A program made the translations under genes and the position numbers. Under the pieces are notes generated by a model. The model had not been told where the DNA came from. It was given only the letters and a program-made list of their open reading frames with translations, and searched no databases. 5,219 bases of DNA from NCBI GenBank assembly GCA_002779665.1, contig PEVZ01000044.1, positions 1 to 5,219 of the forward strand. The letters are read 5' to 3'. Source of the stretch: Candidatus Roizmanbacteria bacterium CG06_land_8_20_14_3_00_34_14. Its GTDB lineage: Bacteria > Patescibacteriota > Microgenomatia > UBA1406 > GWC2-37-13. This document shows, piece by piece, positions 1 through 5,219 of this stretch. Each line of letters opens with the position of its first letter. Position 1 is the first letter of the stretch.

Positions 1-9
1 AATGACTTT

Positions 10-732
10 ATGGCTGTACTACAAGTGAAAAATTTGGTAAAAAAATTTAGATCGTTTACTGCTGTCGATAATATTTCCTTTGAATTAAAGGAAGGTGAGG
101 TGTTGGGTCTACTTGGTCCAAACGGAGCCGGGAAGACAACGACGATTCAGATGTTACTTGGAACGATTACACCAACTCAAGGAACAATAAATTATTTTGA
201 AAAAGATTTTTCAAAACATCAGCAGGAAAGTCTTCAACTGATAAACTATTCTTCCGCTTTCAATAGTTTACAAGGTAGAATTACAGTTTGGGAAAATCTT
301 TTGGTATTTGCGCTTCTTTATCAAGTGGAAGATCCCAAAGCAAAAATTGAGAAGCTAACAAAATATTTTGAGGTTTATGAATTATTAGAGAGCCAATATA
401 AAGATCTTTCATCGGGTCAACAAACCAGGATTAATATTGTCAAATCATTATTAAACGCTCCGAAGATTTTACTGATGGATGAACCGACGGCCTCACTTGA
501 TCCGGATATTTCCGATAAACTTTTGACCTTTATAGAAGAAATAAAAAGCAAGCATAACTTAGCTATTCTTTATACGAGTCACAATATGAAGGAAGTAACC
601 AGGATCTGTGACAGGGTTATTTTTATGGATAAGGGAAACATAGTCGCCCAAGATACGCCTGAAGCATTAATAAAAAAGTTAGGAAAAACAAATTTGGAAC
701 ATGTATTTTTAGAAATTGTCAGAGGAAAATAA
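10..732 (+). CDS. ABC transporter ATP-binding protein (ABC-2 exporter type)
   Basis: This 240-residue cytoplasmic ATPase should power the membrane protein encoded immediately downstream. Visible motifs in order are Walker A GPNGAGKTT (residues 36-44), the signature LSSGQ (133-137, usually LSGGQ), Walker B ILLMDEP (153-159) with catalytic Glu158, the D-loop ASLD (161-164) and the switch His191 in TSHNM. All residues needed for ATP binding and hydrolysis are present except the Q-loop glutamine: the stretch INYSSAFNSL (78-87) has no Gln where one is expected. Length is normal for a single-domain ATPase of the DrrA/CcmA/NodI-like type. The ATG at 10 puts the first beta strand at the usual distance from Walker A. 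Only nine bases precede it, so an RBS or promoter cannot be judged. The stop is 2 nt from the permease start, indicating one operon. Cargo cannot be told; drug, lipid or polysaccharide export are all possible. Confidence 0.95.
   Translation: MAVLQVKNLVKKFRSFTAVDNISFELKEGEVLGLLGPNGAGKTTTIQMLLGTITPTQGTINYFEKDFSKHQQESLQLINYSSAFNSLQGRITVWENLLVFALLYQVEDPKAKIEKLTKYFEVYELLESQYKDLSSGQQTRINIVKSLLNAPKILLMDEPTASLDPDISDKLLTFIEEIKSKHNLAILYTSHNMKEVTRICDRVIFMDKGNIVAQDTPEALIKKLGKTNLEHVFLEIVRGK
721..726 (+). promoter_or_regulatory. Shine-Dalgarno site of the permease gene
   Basis: AGAGGA lies 8 nt before the ATG at 735, inside the last codons of the ATPase gene. It is the only convincing Shine-Dalgarno-like sequence I see before a start codon in this window, and it supports the chosen permease start and translational coupling to the ATPase. 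Confidence 0.55.
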
Positions 733-734
733 TT

Positions 735-1526
735 ATGTCAATTAAAAGAATCAAGGCGATCTTACTATTGGATTTTTTTATTAGCAAACAATCTTTAGAA
801 ATTATTTTTGATGTTTTTATTTTTCCGATATTCACCAATATAATTGTTTTTGGTTTTTTTACGTTATATTTAACGAGAAATAATTTTGGTTATGATCCAA
901 CATCAATTCTGATCGGAATGATTTATTGGCAACCTATTTTTGTAATTTCTTATTCAATCGGAGTTGGTAGCCTTTGGAATATTTGGGCAAAAAATTTAAC
1001 AAACATATTCATATCACCGATTTCAACAAACGAATATTTAATAGCATATAGTTTTTCCGGTTTATTTAAGGGATTATTAATTTTAATATTAGGATACATA
1101 GTTTCATTTTTTATTTTTAAAATAAATGTTTTTTCGATAGGGCTATTTTCTAGTTTATTATATTTTATCAATGTCTCAATCTTTGGTCTTTCATTTGGTA
1201 TTTTTTGTTTAGGGTTGGTATTTCGATTTGGAACTCGAATCCAGGCTTTATCATGGGGTTTGATTTTTATATTACAGCCAATTATGGCGGTCATTTATCC
1301 AGTCTCAATACTGCCGAAACCTTTTCAATTCGTTGCCTATTTATTTCCGCCAACATATGTTTTTGAAGCAATCAGAAACAATTTGAGTGGTGTTCCTGAC
1401 ACAAGTTTATTTATTGTTAAAGCGTTTTTGCTAAACATATTATGGTTCATATTTTCAATTTATTTTTTTAGGATGATGTTAAAAAAATCAAAAGAAATCG
1501 GGCAGTTTTCAAAGTTGGAAATTTAA
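735..1526 (+). CDS. ABC-2 type transporter permease
   Basis: This 263-residue integral membrane protein is the predicted transmembrane partner of the preceding ATPase; two copies would be expected per transporter. Hydrophobic segments lie roughly at residues 27-46, 58-78, 103-129, 134-162, 170-192 and 229-246, the six-helix plan of the ABC-2 family. The cytoplasmic stretch FISPISTNEYLIAY (92-105) matches the coupling region between helices 2 and 3, often 'tPls..e'. The segment YPVSILPKPFQF (188-199) followed by PPTYVFEAIR (205-214) matches the conserved ABC-2 signature before the last helix. The C-terminus is short and basic. The ATG at 735 is preceded by AGAGGA. The stop codon overlaps the stop of the convergent ddl gene. 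No residue identifies the substrate, and no accessory gene is visible downstream. Confidence 0.92.
   Translation: MSIKRIKAILLLDFFISKQSLEIIFDVFIFPIFTNIIVFGFFTLYLTRNNFGYDPTSILIGMIYWQPIFVISYSIGVGSLWNIWAKNLTNIFISPISTNEYLIAYSFSGLFKGLLILILGYIVSFFIFKINVFSIGLFSSLLYFINVSIFGLSFGIFCLGLVFRFGTRIQALSWGLIFILQPIMAVIYPVSILPKPFQFVAYLFPPTYVFEAIRNNLSGVPDTSLFIVKAFLLNILWFIFSIYFFRMMLKKSKEIGQFSKLEI
1523..1526. other. Shared convergent stop codons (TTAA)
   Basis: The palindrome TTAA contains the TAA of the permease (1524-1526, + strand) and the TAA of ddl (1523-1525, - strand). The two convergent operons therefore end inside one another. No GC-rich hairpin with a T-run was seen on either side, so transcripts probably run into the opposite gene before ending. 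Confidence 0.9.
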
Positions 1527-2686
1527 ACTCCCTTTAAAGAAAGCTTATTCGAAGAGGCCTGGGTTAAAATGTTGGAGTTAAAAGTATAAGTTATTTGTTT
1601 TTTCTTCTGATATTTTTCTTCAGCAAAACTGATTAGTTTTTTAAGCAGATCCTCGAATTCAATTCCTGTTTTTTTCCAAAGATGATGATATAAAGTTCCA
1701 GGTAAAGTATTAATTTCATTTGCATACCATTTTTTTGTTTTTTTATCATAAAGAAAGTCAACCCGAGCAATACCGGAACACCCGATTATCTTATAAGCTT
1801 TCTTGGCTGCTTTTTGAATTTCTTTGGTGGTTTTTTTATCAAGTCTGGCTGGAATAATGATACTTTGAGTAGCTTTTCCGGTTTGAGCCCCACCCCCTTT
1901 TAAATATTTATCCTCATAGGAAAAGAAGCCACTAGAAAAAACTGATTCCTGAAGAAGTGATGGCGTCGGGTCATCATTGCCGATTAGGCAACAAGTGACA
2001 TCCATCAAGTCTTCAACCGCTTTTTCGACGATCACTTTTTCATCATAGTGAAGAGCAACCTCTATACCAAACTCCAGTTCCTTTTGATTTTTTGCTTTAG
2101 AAATTCCGATCGAAGAACCAAGTCGCGCCGGTTTGATAATAACCGGTAAGTTCAATGATTTTATTTTTTGAAGAACGCTTTTTTTGTCAAGGCGCCACTC
2201 GTTTAAATTTAAACTAACAAAATCAACGGTAGGAATATTATTTGCCTTATAAATCATTTTGGTTAAAACCTTATCCATGGTAATGGCTGATGAAGTGACA
2301 TCACAACCGACGTAAGGAACATTCAACATTTCGCATAGACCCTGGAAAGTTCCGTCTTCTCCATTTTGTCCATGAAAGGCCGGGAAGGCAATATCAAAAA
2401 CTGTATTACTTTTTAAAAACCCAGATTGCTTAACCATTTTTCCTGTTGATTTATTGAAATCTATATTAAATCCTTCAAGCTTTTTATCTAAATCAACCTG
2501 ATTTTGAGTAAAGAATTTCATTGAGGCGAGTTTAGGATCGGAATACCATTTACCTTTTTTATCGATATAAACAGGGATGACATTGTAGCCACATTTTTTC
2601 AAACCGGAAATGATCAGTTGCCCAGTGAGGATGGAAACATCATGTTCAGGAGACCTGCTGCCGAAAAAAACGCCAATAGTAGTCAT
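1523..2686 (-). CDS. ddl: D-alanine--D-alanine ligase
   Basis: This cytoplasmic ATP-grasp enzyme joins two D-alanines to give the dipeptide that MurF adds to the peptidoglycan precursor. The N-terminal domain starts with FFGSRSPEHDVS, whose Glu14 matches the D-Ala1-binding Glu15 of E. coli DdlB. Further on are FHGQNGEDG (104-112), Lys139, the ATP-binding KPARLGSSIGI (185-195), the omega-loop Lys260-Tyr261, ARVDF with Arg308 and the metal ligand Asp310, and NEINTLPG with ligands Glu324 and Asn326. The Tyr in the Lys-Tyr pair is the form associated with D-Ala-D-Ala rather than D-Ala-D-Lac ligases. The loop after NTLPG is TLYHHLW, shorter than in DdlB or VanA, with no obvious counterpart of Ser281. 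The usual Arg-Glu after the ATP-binding strand is replaced by Met-Asp (228-229). At 387 residues it is longer than DdlB, mainly from inserts at about 55-95 and a basic tail. No Shine-Dalgarno is visible: the leader and start codon lie in a repeat arm. Confidence 0.95.
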   Translation of the reverse strand: MTTIGVFFGSRSPEHDVSILTGQLIISGLKKCGYNVIPVYIDKKGKWYSDPKLASMKFFTQNQVDLDKKLEGFNIDFNKSTGKMVKQSGFLKSNTVFDIAFPAFHGQNGEDGTFQGLCEMLNVPYVGCDVTSSAITMDKVLTKMIYKANNIPTVDFVSLNLNEWRLDKKSVLQKIKSLNLPVIIKPARLGSSIGISKAKNQKELEFGIEVALHYDEKVIVEKAVEDLMDVTCCLIGNDDPTPSLLQESVFSSGFFSYEDKYLKGGGAQTGKATQSIIIPARLDKKTTKEIQKAAKKAYKIIGCSGIARVDFLYDKKTKKWYANEINTLPGTLYHHLWKKTGIEFEDLLKKLISFAEEKYQKKKQITYTFNSNILTQASSNKLSLKGV

Positions 2687-2722
2687 AAAGTTTTTAAAGT
2701 CGTAAAGTCATAAAGTCTTAAA
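2682..2722. repeat. Left arm of inverted short-repeat array flanking the four-helix-bundle gene
   Basis: On the + strand TAAAGT occurs at 2686-2691, 2695-2700, 2703-2708 and 2711-2716, a spacing of 8-9 nt, followed by a decayed TTAAA. The array fills the whole 36-nt gap between ddl and the four-helix-bundle gene. Its outer end GTCATAAAGTT (2682-2692) runs into the ddl start codon. The other arm at 3082-3118 carries the same unit in opposite orientation. Confidence 0.85.
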
Positions 2723-3073
2723 TCACAATTTTTTTATAAAACCTGATAGTAACTTAGATATCTCTACTGATAAATAGTATAAATCATTAAATTGATTTTT
2801 AGTCAAGTAATTTAATTTTAAACCGATATAAAGCATAGATCGGACTTCTGCACAAGATCCTTTGGCAATATATAGAAATTTTTTAAATTCTTTATCTCCC
2901 ATTCGTTCAAATCCTTCAGCAATGTTATTACTAATCGATACACCTGCTCGTTGAATTTGATCTTTAAAACCATAGTCATTACTATCACAAAATATTTTAT
3001 ATATTTTTATTGCGATACTATTTGCTTTTTGCCATGCAATAATATCTTCGAATTTTTCTATTCTATTTCCCAC
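2723..3073 (-). CDS. Four-helix-bundle protein (S23 / 23S rRNA intervening-sequence protein family)
   Basis: This 116-residue, largely helical protein matches the family first known from intervening sequences in 23S rRNA genes and widespread in uncultivated bacteria. Recognisable family features are the opening F-E-D-I-I-A-W-Q-K-A (8-17), the core QIQRAGVSISNNIAEGFER (39-57), and FLYIAKGSCAE (66-76). There is no signal peptide, membrane segment or catalytic motif. Family members form small helical bundles that assemble into oligomers, and their molecular role is not established, so no function is assigned. The start is GTG at 3073: an in-frame TAA lies four codons upstream and the next Met is at residue 58, past the first helices. 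No Shine-Dalgarno is visible in the A-rich leader. It lies 45 nt after murF and 36 nt before ddl, and both gaps are filled by inverted repeat arrays, suggesting a self-contained unit inserted into the cell-wall operon. Confidence 0.9.
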   Translation of the reverse strand: MGNRIEKFEDIIAWQKANSIAIKIYKIFCDSNDYGFKDQIQRAGVSISNNIAEGFERMGDKEFKKFLYIAKGSCAEVRSMLYIGLKLNYLTKNQFNDLYYLSVEISKLLSGFIKKL

Positions 3074-3081
3074 TGTTTTTT

Positions 3082-3118
3082 ACTTTAAAGACTTTATAAA
3101 CTTTATAACTTTATAGAC
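3082..3118. repeat. Right arm of inverted short-repeat array flanking the four-helix-bundle gene
   Basis: On the + strand ACTTTA occurs at 3082-3087, 3091-3096, 3100-3105 and 3108-3113, spaced 9, 9 and 8 nt. It is the reverse complement of the unit in the left arm (2682-2722), so the arms are inverted relative to each other. Its outer end GAC (3116-3118) touches the murF stop codon (3119-3121). Read on the - strand it also contains several TATAAA boxes that could resemble -10 elements, but no convincing -35 partner was found. Confidence 0.85.
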
Positions 3119-4504
3119 TCACGTATAATTATCCGGCCAGTCGTTTTGAAAAAGGATTACGTCGCCAGATTTCAAAATTGATCCTAGATTATTTTGGGCT
3201 TCCATCATCGAGTCAAACCAAATAATATTATTTTTATTAAAACCGGCGTTAATTAATCCCCCTTCAATATAGGGGGTCATCGAATTTTTAATGAAAATTA
3301 CCAAATCCACGACGTCGTTTAATCTTTTACCTATCCTCTGGTGGACTTCTCGGCTTTTACTTCCAATTTCGACTAACCCGGGAGTAAGAAATATTTTTCT
3401 CCTCTTTTTAAATAACGCTAATGTTTTGATAGCCTCCTCTACCCCATCGGGATTACCGTTATAACTATCGTCAATGACCAGAATATTTTTTTCACGGTTT
3501 AAAACTGGTTGGAGCCGATGGGCTGGTGTCTTTATTTTTTTCAGACCATTATCAATCTCTTGAGTTGTTAAACCAAGTTTTTTTGCTAAATAAATTACTC
3601 CGTCAATTTTATCTAAATTATATTCCCCTAAAATAGGGAAAAATAATTTCTGGTAAATATATCCCGGAGCGTCTTCATTGAATTCGATCTTTCCTTTCGA
3701 TGAATAGAAGTATATTTTCTGATCAGAAACAAACTTTTTATAATTATTTTTAATATATTTATCTTTACCATTCATAAGTAAAATCCCGCCAGACTTCATA
3801 TTTTGAGAAATTTCAAAAATAGTTCTTATACTGTTATCAATAGATTTTAATCTTTCCAAATGAGCTTCATTAATTCCTGTTATTACACTAATTTGAGGAG
3901 GAGAAATTAAGCAGATGTTTCTGATGTCACCAGAGTAATACTCCCCCATCTCAACAACTAAGATTTCTGTTTTTTCATTTACCTGACTTAGAATTGTTCT
4001 GGCAATTCCAATTGGAGTGTTATAGCTTTCAGGAGTTTTGACAACCTGATATTTTTCAGATAAAACCGTGGCAACTAAATCCTTCATTCCTGTTTTTCCA
4101 TAACTCCCGGCTATTCCAATAATTTTGATACTTTTAATTTTTTTTAACTTATTTTTAGCGAGAAAGATAATTATTTTTTTAACCAAAAAATCAATTGGAT
4201 ATATTAACTCCACCGTACCTACGAGATAGATAAAAGAAAAACGGAAAAAAATAATTGAGGAAATTATAATGATGTAAAAAGAATAAAAATATCCTAAAAA
4301 AATTGTTGCTAAAAAAAATAATGTTGTCAGGGAAAAAATTAATTTTATTTTATTGGTCCATTTGAGCGGTTTTCTAATTTTATGATTTGGAGGAACTCCT
4401 TTGGTATTTTTTAAAGCAATTAAATATCGATCAATTTCATATTCTTCAAGCTGAAGAAGAAGTAGGTGAAAGTAAATAAATTTAAATGGATTATTTCTAT
4501 TCAT
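3119..4504 (-). CDS. murF: Membrane-anchored MurF-type Mur ligase
   Basis: MurF joins D-Ala-D-Ala to UDP-MurNAc-tripeptide in the last cytoplasmic precursor step. The central ATPase domain shows GIAGSYGKT (130-138), EMGEYYSGDI (185-194, matching the MurF EMGANHPGEI type), and INEAHLE with the metal-ligand-type His215. The C-terminal domain shows LGEYNLDKIDG (292-302), HRLQPV (329-334), DDSYNGNPD (345-353), LVEIGSKSREVH (377-388) and the ending NDWPDNY. The usual N-terminal substrate domain (about 80-100 residues) is absent. In its place are an amphipathic start and two membrane helices at about 55-75 and 77-98. At 461 residues the total length is still family-like. Oddities: the P-loop continues GKTGM rather than GKTTT, and the carbamylated-lysine position is Ile229. 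The start ATG overlaps the hydrolase stop as ATGA, so the two are probably translationally coupled. Other Mur ligases are less likely because of the DDSYNxNPD and PDNY signatures. A shift in substrate cannot be excluded. Confidence 0.9.
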   Translation of the reverse strand: MNRNNPFKFIYFHLLLLQLEEYEIDRYLIALKNTKGVPPNHKIRKPLKWTNKIKLIFSLTTLFFLATIFLGYFYSFYIIIISSIIFFRFSFIYLVGTVELIYPIDFLVKKIIIFLAKNKLKKIKSIKIIGIAGSYGKTGMKDLVATVLSEKYQVVKTPESYNTPIGIARTILSQVNEKTEILVVEMGEYYSGDIRNICLISPPQISVITGINEAHLERLKSIDNSIRTIFEISQNMKSGGILLMNGKDKYIKNNYKKFVSDQKIYFYSSKGKIEFNEDAPGYIYQKLFFPILGEYNLDKIDGVIYLAKKLGLTTQEIDNGLKKIKTPAHRLQPVLNREKNILVIDDSYNGNPDGVEEAIKTLALFKKRRKIFLTPGLVEIGSKSREVHQRIGKRLNDVVDLVIFIKNSMTPYIEGGLINAGFNKNNIIWFDSMMEAQNNLGSILKSGDVILFQNDWPDNYT

Positions 4505-5219
4505 ATGAAATCTGTTAATGTATTAATAAATTCTTGCGGTTGGTCCAAAAAGCTGAAATGTCCGGCTGACAAAATAATTAATTTAGAATTCTTTATTTTT
4601 TCATTCATTTTTTTAGCAAGAGCAACTGGAGTGATTTTATCTTTATCTCCTGAAATAATTAAAGTTGGTTTATTAATTTCTAATAAAATTGGCAAGAGAT
4701 TTTGCGAAACCACTTTCTTAAAAATTCTTGACATTGCCGGTATATTCAAATATTCAGATCCGATCATTTGATAAAATTTGAAACGAAACGGTTGCATAAA
4801 TGAAGGTGAGAATAATGGGCTGACAATTTTGGCTAACAAGGTTTTAATTTTTTTTGGTGTTGAAGAATATCTTATCCCTGATGCATTAACCAAAATAAGT
4901 TTCTCTAAAAAAATGGGATTTTCTGAAGCTATCTTTATACTAATACTTCCACCAAAAGAATGACCTATTAGATTAATATTTTTTAAACCAAGTTTTTTAA
5001 CAAACTCATAAACTATTTTTTTATAATCATCAATATCATAATTAGAATTTGGAATTTGAGATTGGCCAAAACCGGGAAGGTCTAAAAAATACAAGGAATA
5101 ATTTTTGTTAATTAATTCAGAAGCGATCTTGAACCAAAGTTTACTATCAACTCCCCAACCATGAAGAAAAACTAAAGTTTTAACAGATTTTTTATCCGAT
5201 AAAACAGAGTAATAATTTA
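4501..5219 (-). CDS. Alpha/beta hydrolase, partial (N-terminus beyond window)
   Basis: The frame is open to the window edge, so the start is missing; 239 complete codons before the stop are present. The fold is clear: LVFLHGWG (HGWG oxyanion-type motif at 5152-5163), the strand-turn LYFLDLPGFGQS, the nucleophile elbow GHSFGG (Ser codon 4957-4959), the acid in SGDKDKITP (Asp codon 4639-4641), and the catalytic His in SAGHFSFLD (His codon 4558-4560). The triad is therefore complete. A helical cap lies between the nucleophile and the acid. A TTG at 5092-5094 might be taken as a start but would remove the HGWG strand, so it is not the true one. The stop overlaps the murF start by 4 nt, implying one operon. 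The family includes esterases, amidases and C-C hydrolases; the substrate is unknown. The position suggests, but does not show, a link with the cell envelope. Confidence 0.92.
   Translation of the reverse strand, partial: NYYSVLSDKKSVKTLVFLHGWGVDSKLWFKIASELINKNYSLYFLDLPGFGQSQIPNSNYDIDDYKKIVYEFVKKLGLKNINLIGHSFGGSISIKIASENPIFLEKLILVNASGIRYSSTPKKIKTLLAKIVSPLFSPSFMQPFRFKFYQMIGSEYLNIPAMSRIFKKVVSQNLLPILLEINKPTLIISGDKDKITPVALAKKMNEKIKNSKLIILSAGHFSFLDQPQEFINTLTDFI

Larger units (their letters stand above)
2682..3118 (-). other. Putative inserted cassette: four-helix-bundle gene between inverted repeat arms
   Basis: The two repeat arms and the gene between them form a unit of about 437 bp wedged between murF and ddl, two genes of the same pathway. 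The outer ends, AACTTTATAGAC on the right (3107-3118) and AACTTTATGAC on the left (complement of 2682-2692), differ by one inserted base. The coding-strand transcript could fold the arms into an imperfect stem of roughly 35 bp with the gene in the loop. No transposase is encoded and I see no clear target-site duplication. Calling it an insertion is inference from layout. It could instead be an old repeat-rich intergenic region. Confidence 0.5.

Noticed and set aside
950..1294. Open frame of 114 codons on the - strand
   Set aside because: It lies entirely antisense to the permease, whose membrane helices and ABC-2 signature are clear. The translation has no recognisable domain.
1523..2686. D-Ala-D-Lac or other vancomycin-resistance ligase
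   Set aside because: The omega loop has Lys260-Tyr261, the pair found in D-Ala-D-Ala ligases, and no vanH, vanX or vanRS gene is nearby.
2682..3118. CRISPR array or intrinsic terminator formed by the repeats
   Set aside because: Units are only 8-9 nt with no unique spacers, so this is not CRISPR. The arms are about 360 nt apart and lack a GC-rich stem with a T-run, so they are not a normal terminator.
4466..4963. Two + strand open frames (4466-4771 and 4778-4963)
   Set aside because: Both are antisense to the hydrolase and the start of murF, which have full motif sets. Their products resemble no family I know.
5092..5094. TTG as the start of the alpha/beta hydrolase
   Set aside because: The same frame continues upstream to the window edge and encodes the LVFLHGWG strand and oxyanion motif that the fold needs, so the real start is outside the window.
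1..5219. UGA recoded to glycine, as in some candidate phyla
   Set aside because: The four-helix-bundle gene, murF and the hydrolase all end at TGA at the expected family ends, and no gene needs in-frame TGA to be complete.

Overview
The window is AT-rich and densely packed. It looks like a chromosomal fragment of an uncultivated bacterium of the Candidate Phyla Radiation (Patescibacteria), possibly Microgenomates. This is inferred from gene content, not from a marker gene. The clues are a membrane-anchored MurF-type ligase without the usual substrate-binding N-terminal domain, an HGWG/GHSFGG alpha/beta hydrolase directly upstream of it, a Ddl variant with a short substrate loop, a four-helix-bundle (S23-like) gene, and very short or overlapping gene junctions with few Shine-Dalgarno sites. 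TGA is used only as a stop, so the code is the standard bacterial one and not the UGA=Gly code of Gracilibacteria/Absconditabacteria.

Layout. On the + strand, 10-1526 holds a two-gene ABC-2 type exporter: an ATPase followed 2 nt later by a six-helix permease. On the - strand, reading from right to left, are an alpha/beta hydrolase (4501 to the window edge, N-terminus cut off), murF (3119-4504, 4-nt overlap with the hydrolase), a four-helix-bundle protein (2723-3073) and ddl (1523-2686). The two groups converge, and the stop codons of the permease and ddl share the palindrome TTAA at 1523-1526, leaving no intergenic DNA. No gene-free stretch exceeds 45 nt.

Function. Ddl makes D-Ala-D-Ala, and MurF joins it to the UDP-MurNAc tripeptide, so the - strand group is a late cytoplasmic peptidoglycan-precursor module. 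The hydrolase is probably co-transcribed but its substrate is unknown. The exporter is a separate unit with unknown cargo.

The most interesting structure is the four-helix-bundle gene between murF and ddl. Each side carries four copies of an 8-9 nt unit (TAAAGT core), in opposite orientation on the two sides, so the gene sits in the loop of a potential long stem. The outer ends of the arms touch the murF stop codon and contain the ddl start codon. This resembles a compact inserted cassette, comparable in layout to the S23-encoding intervening sequences of 23S rRNA, but placed in a cell-wall operon. Second, MurF appears to lack the lysine that is carbamylated in most Mur ligases and has an altered P-loop.
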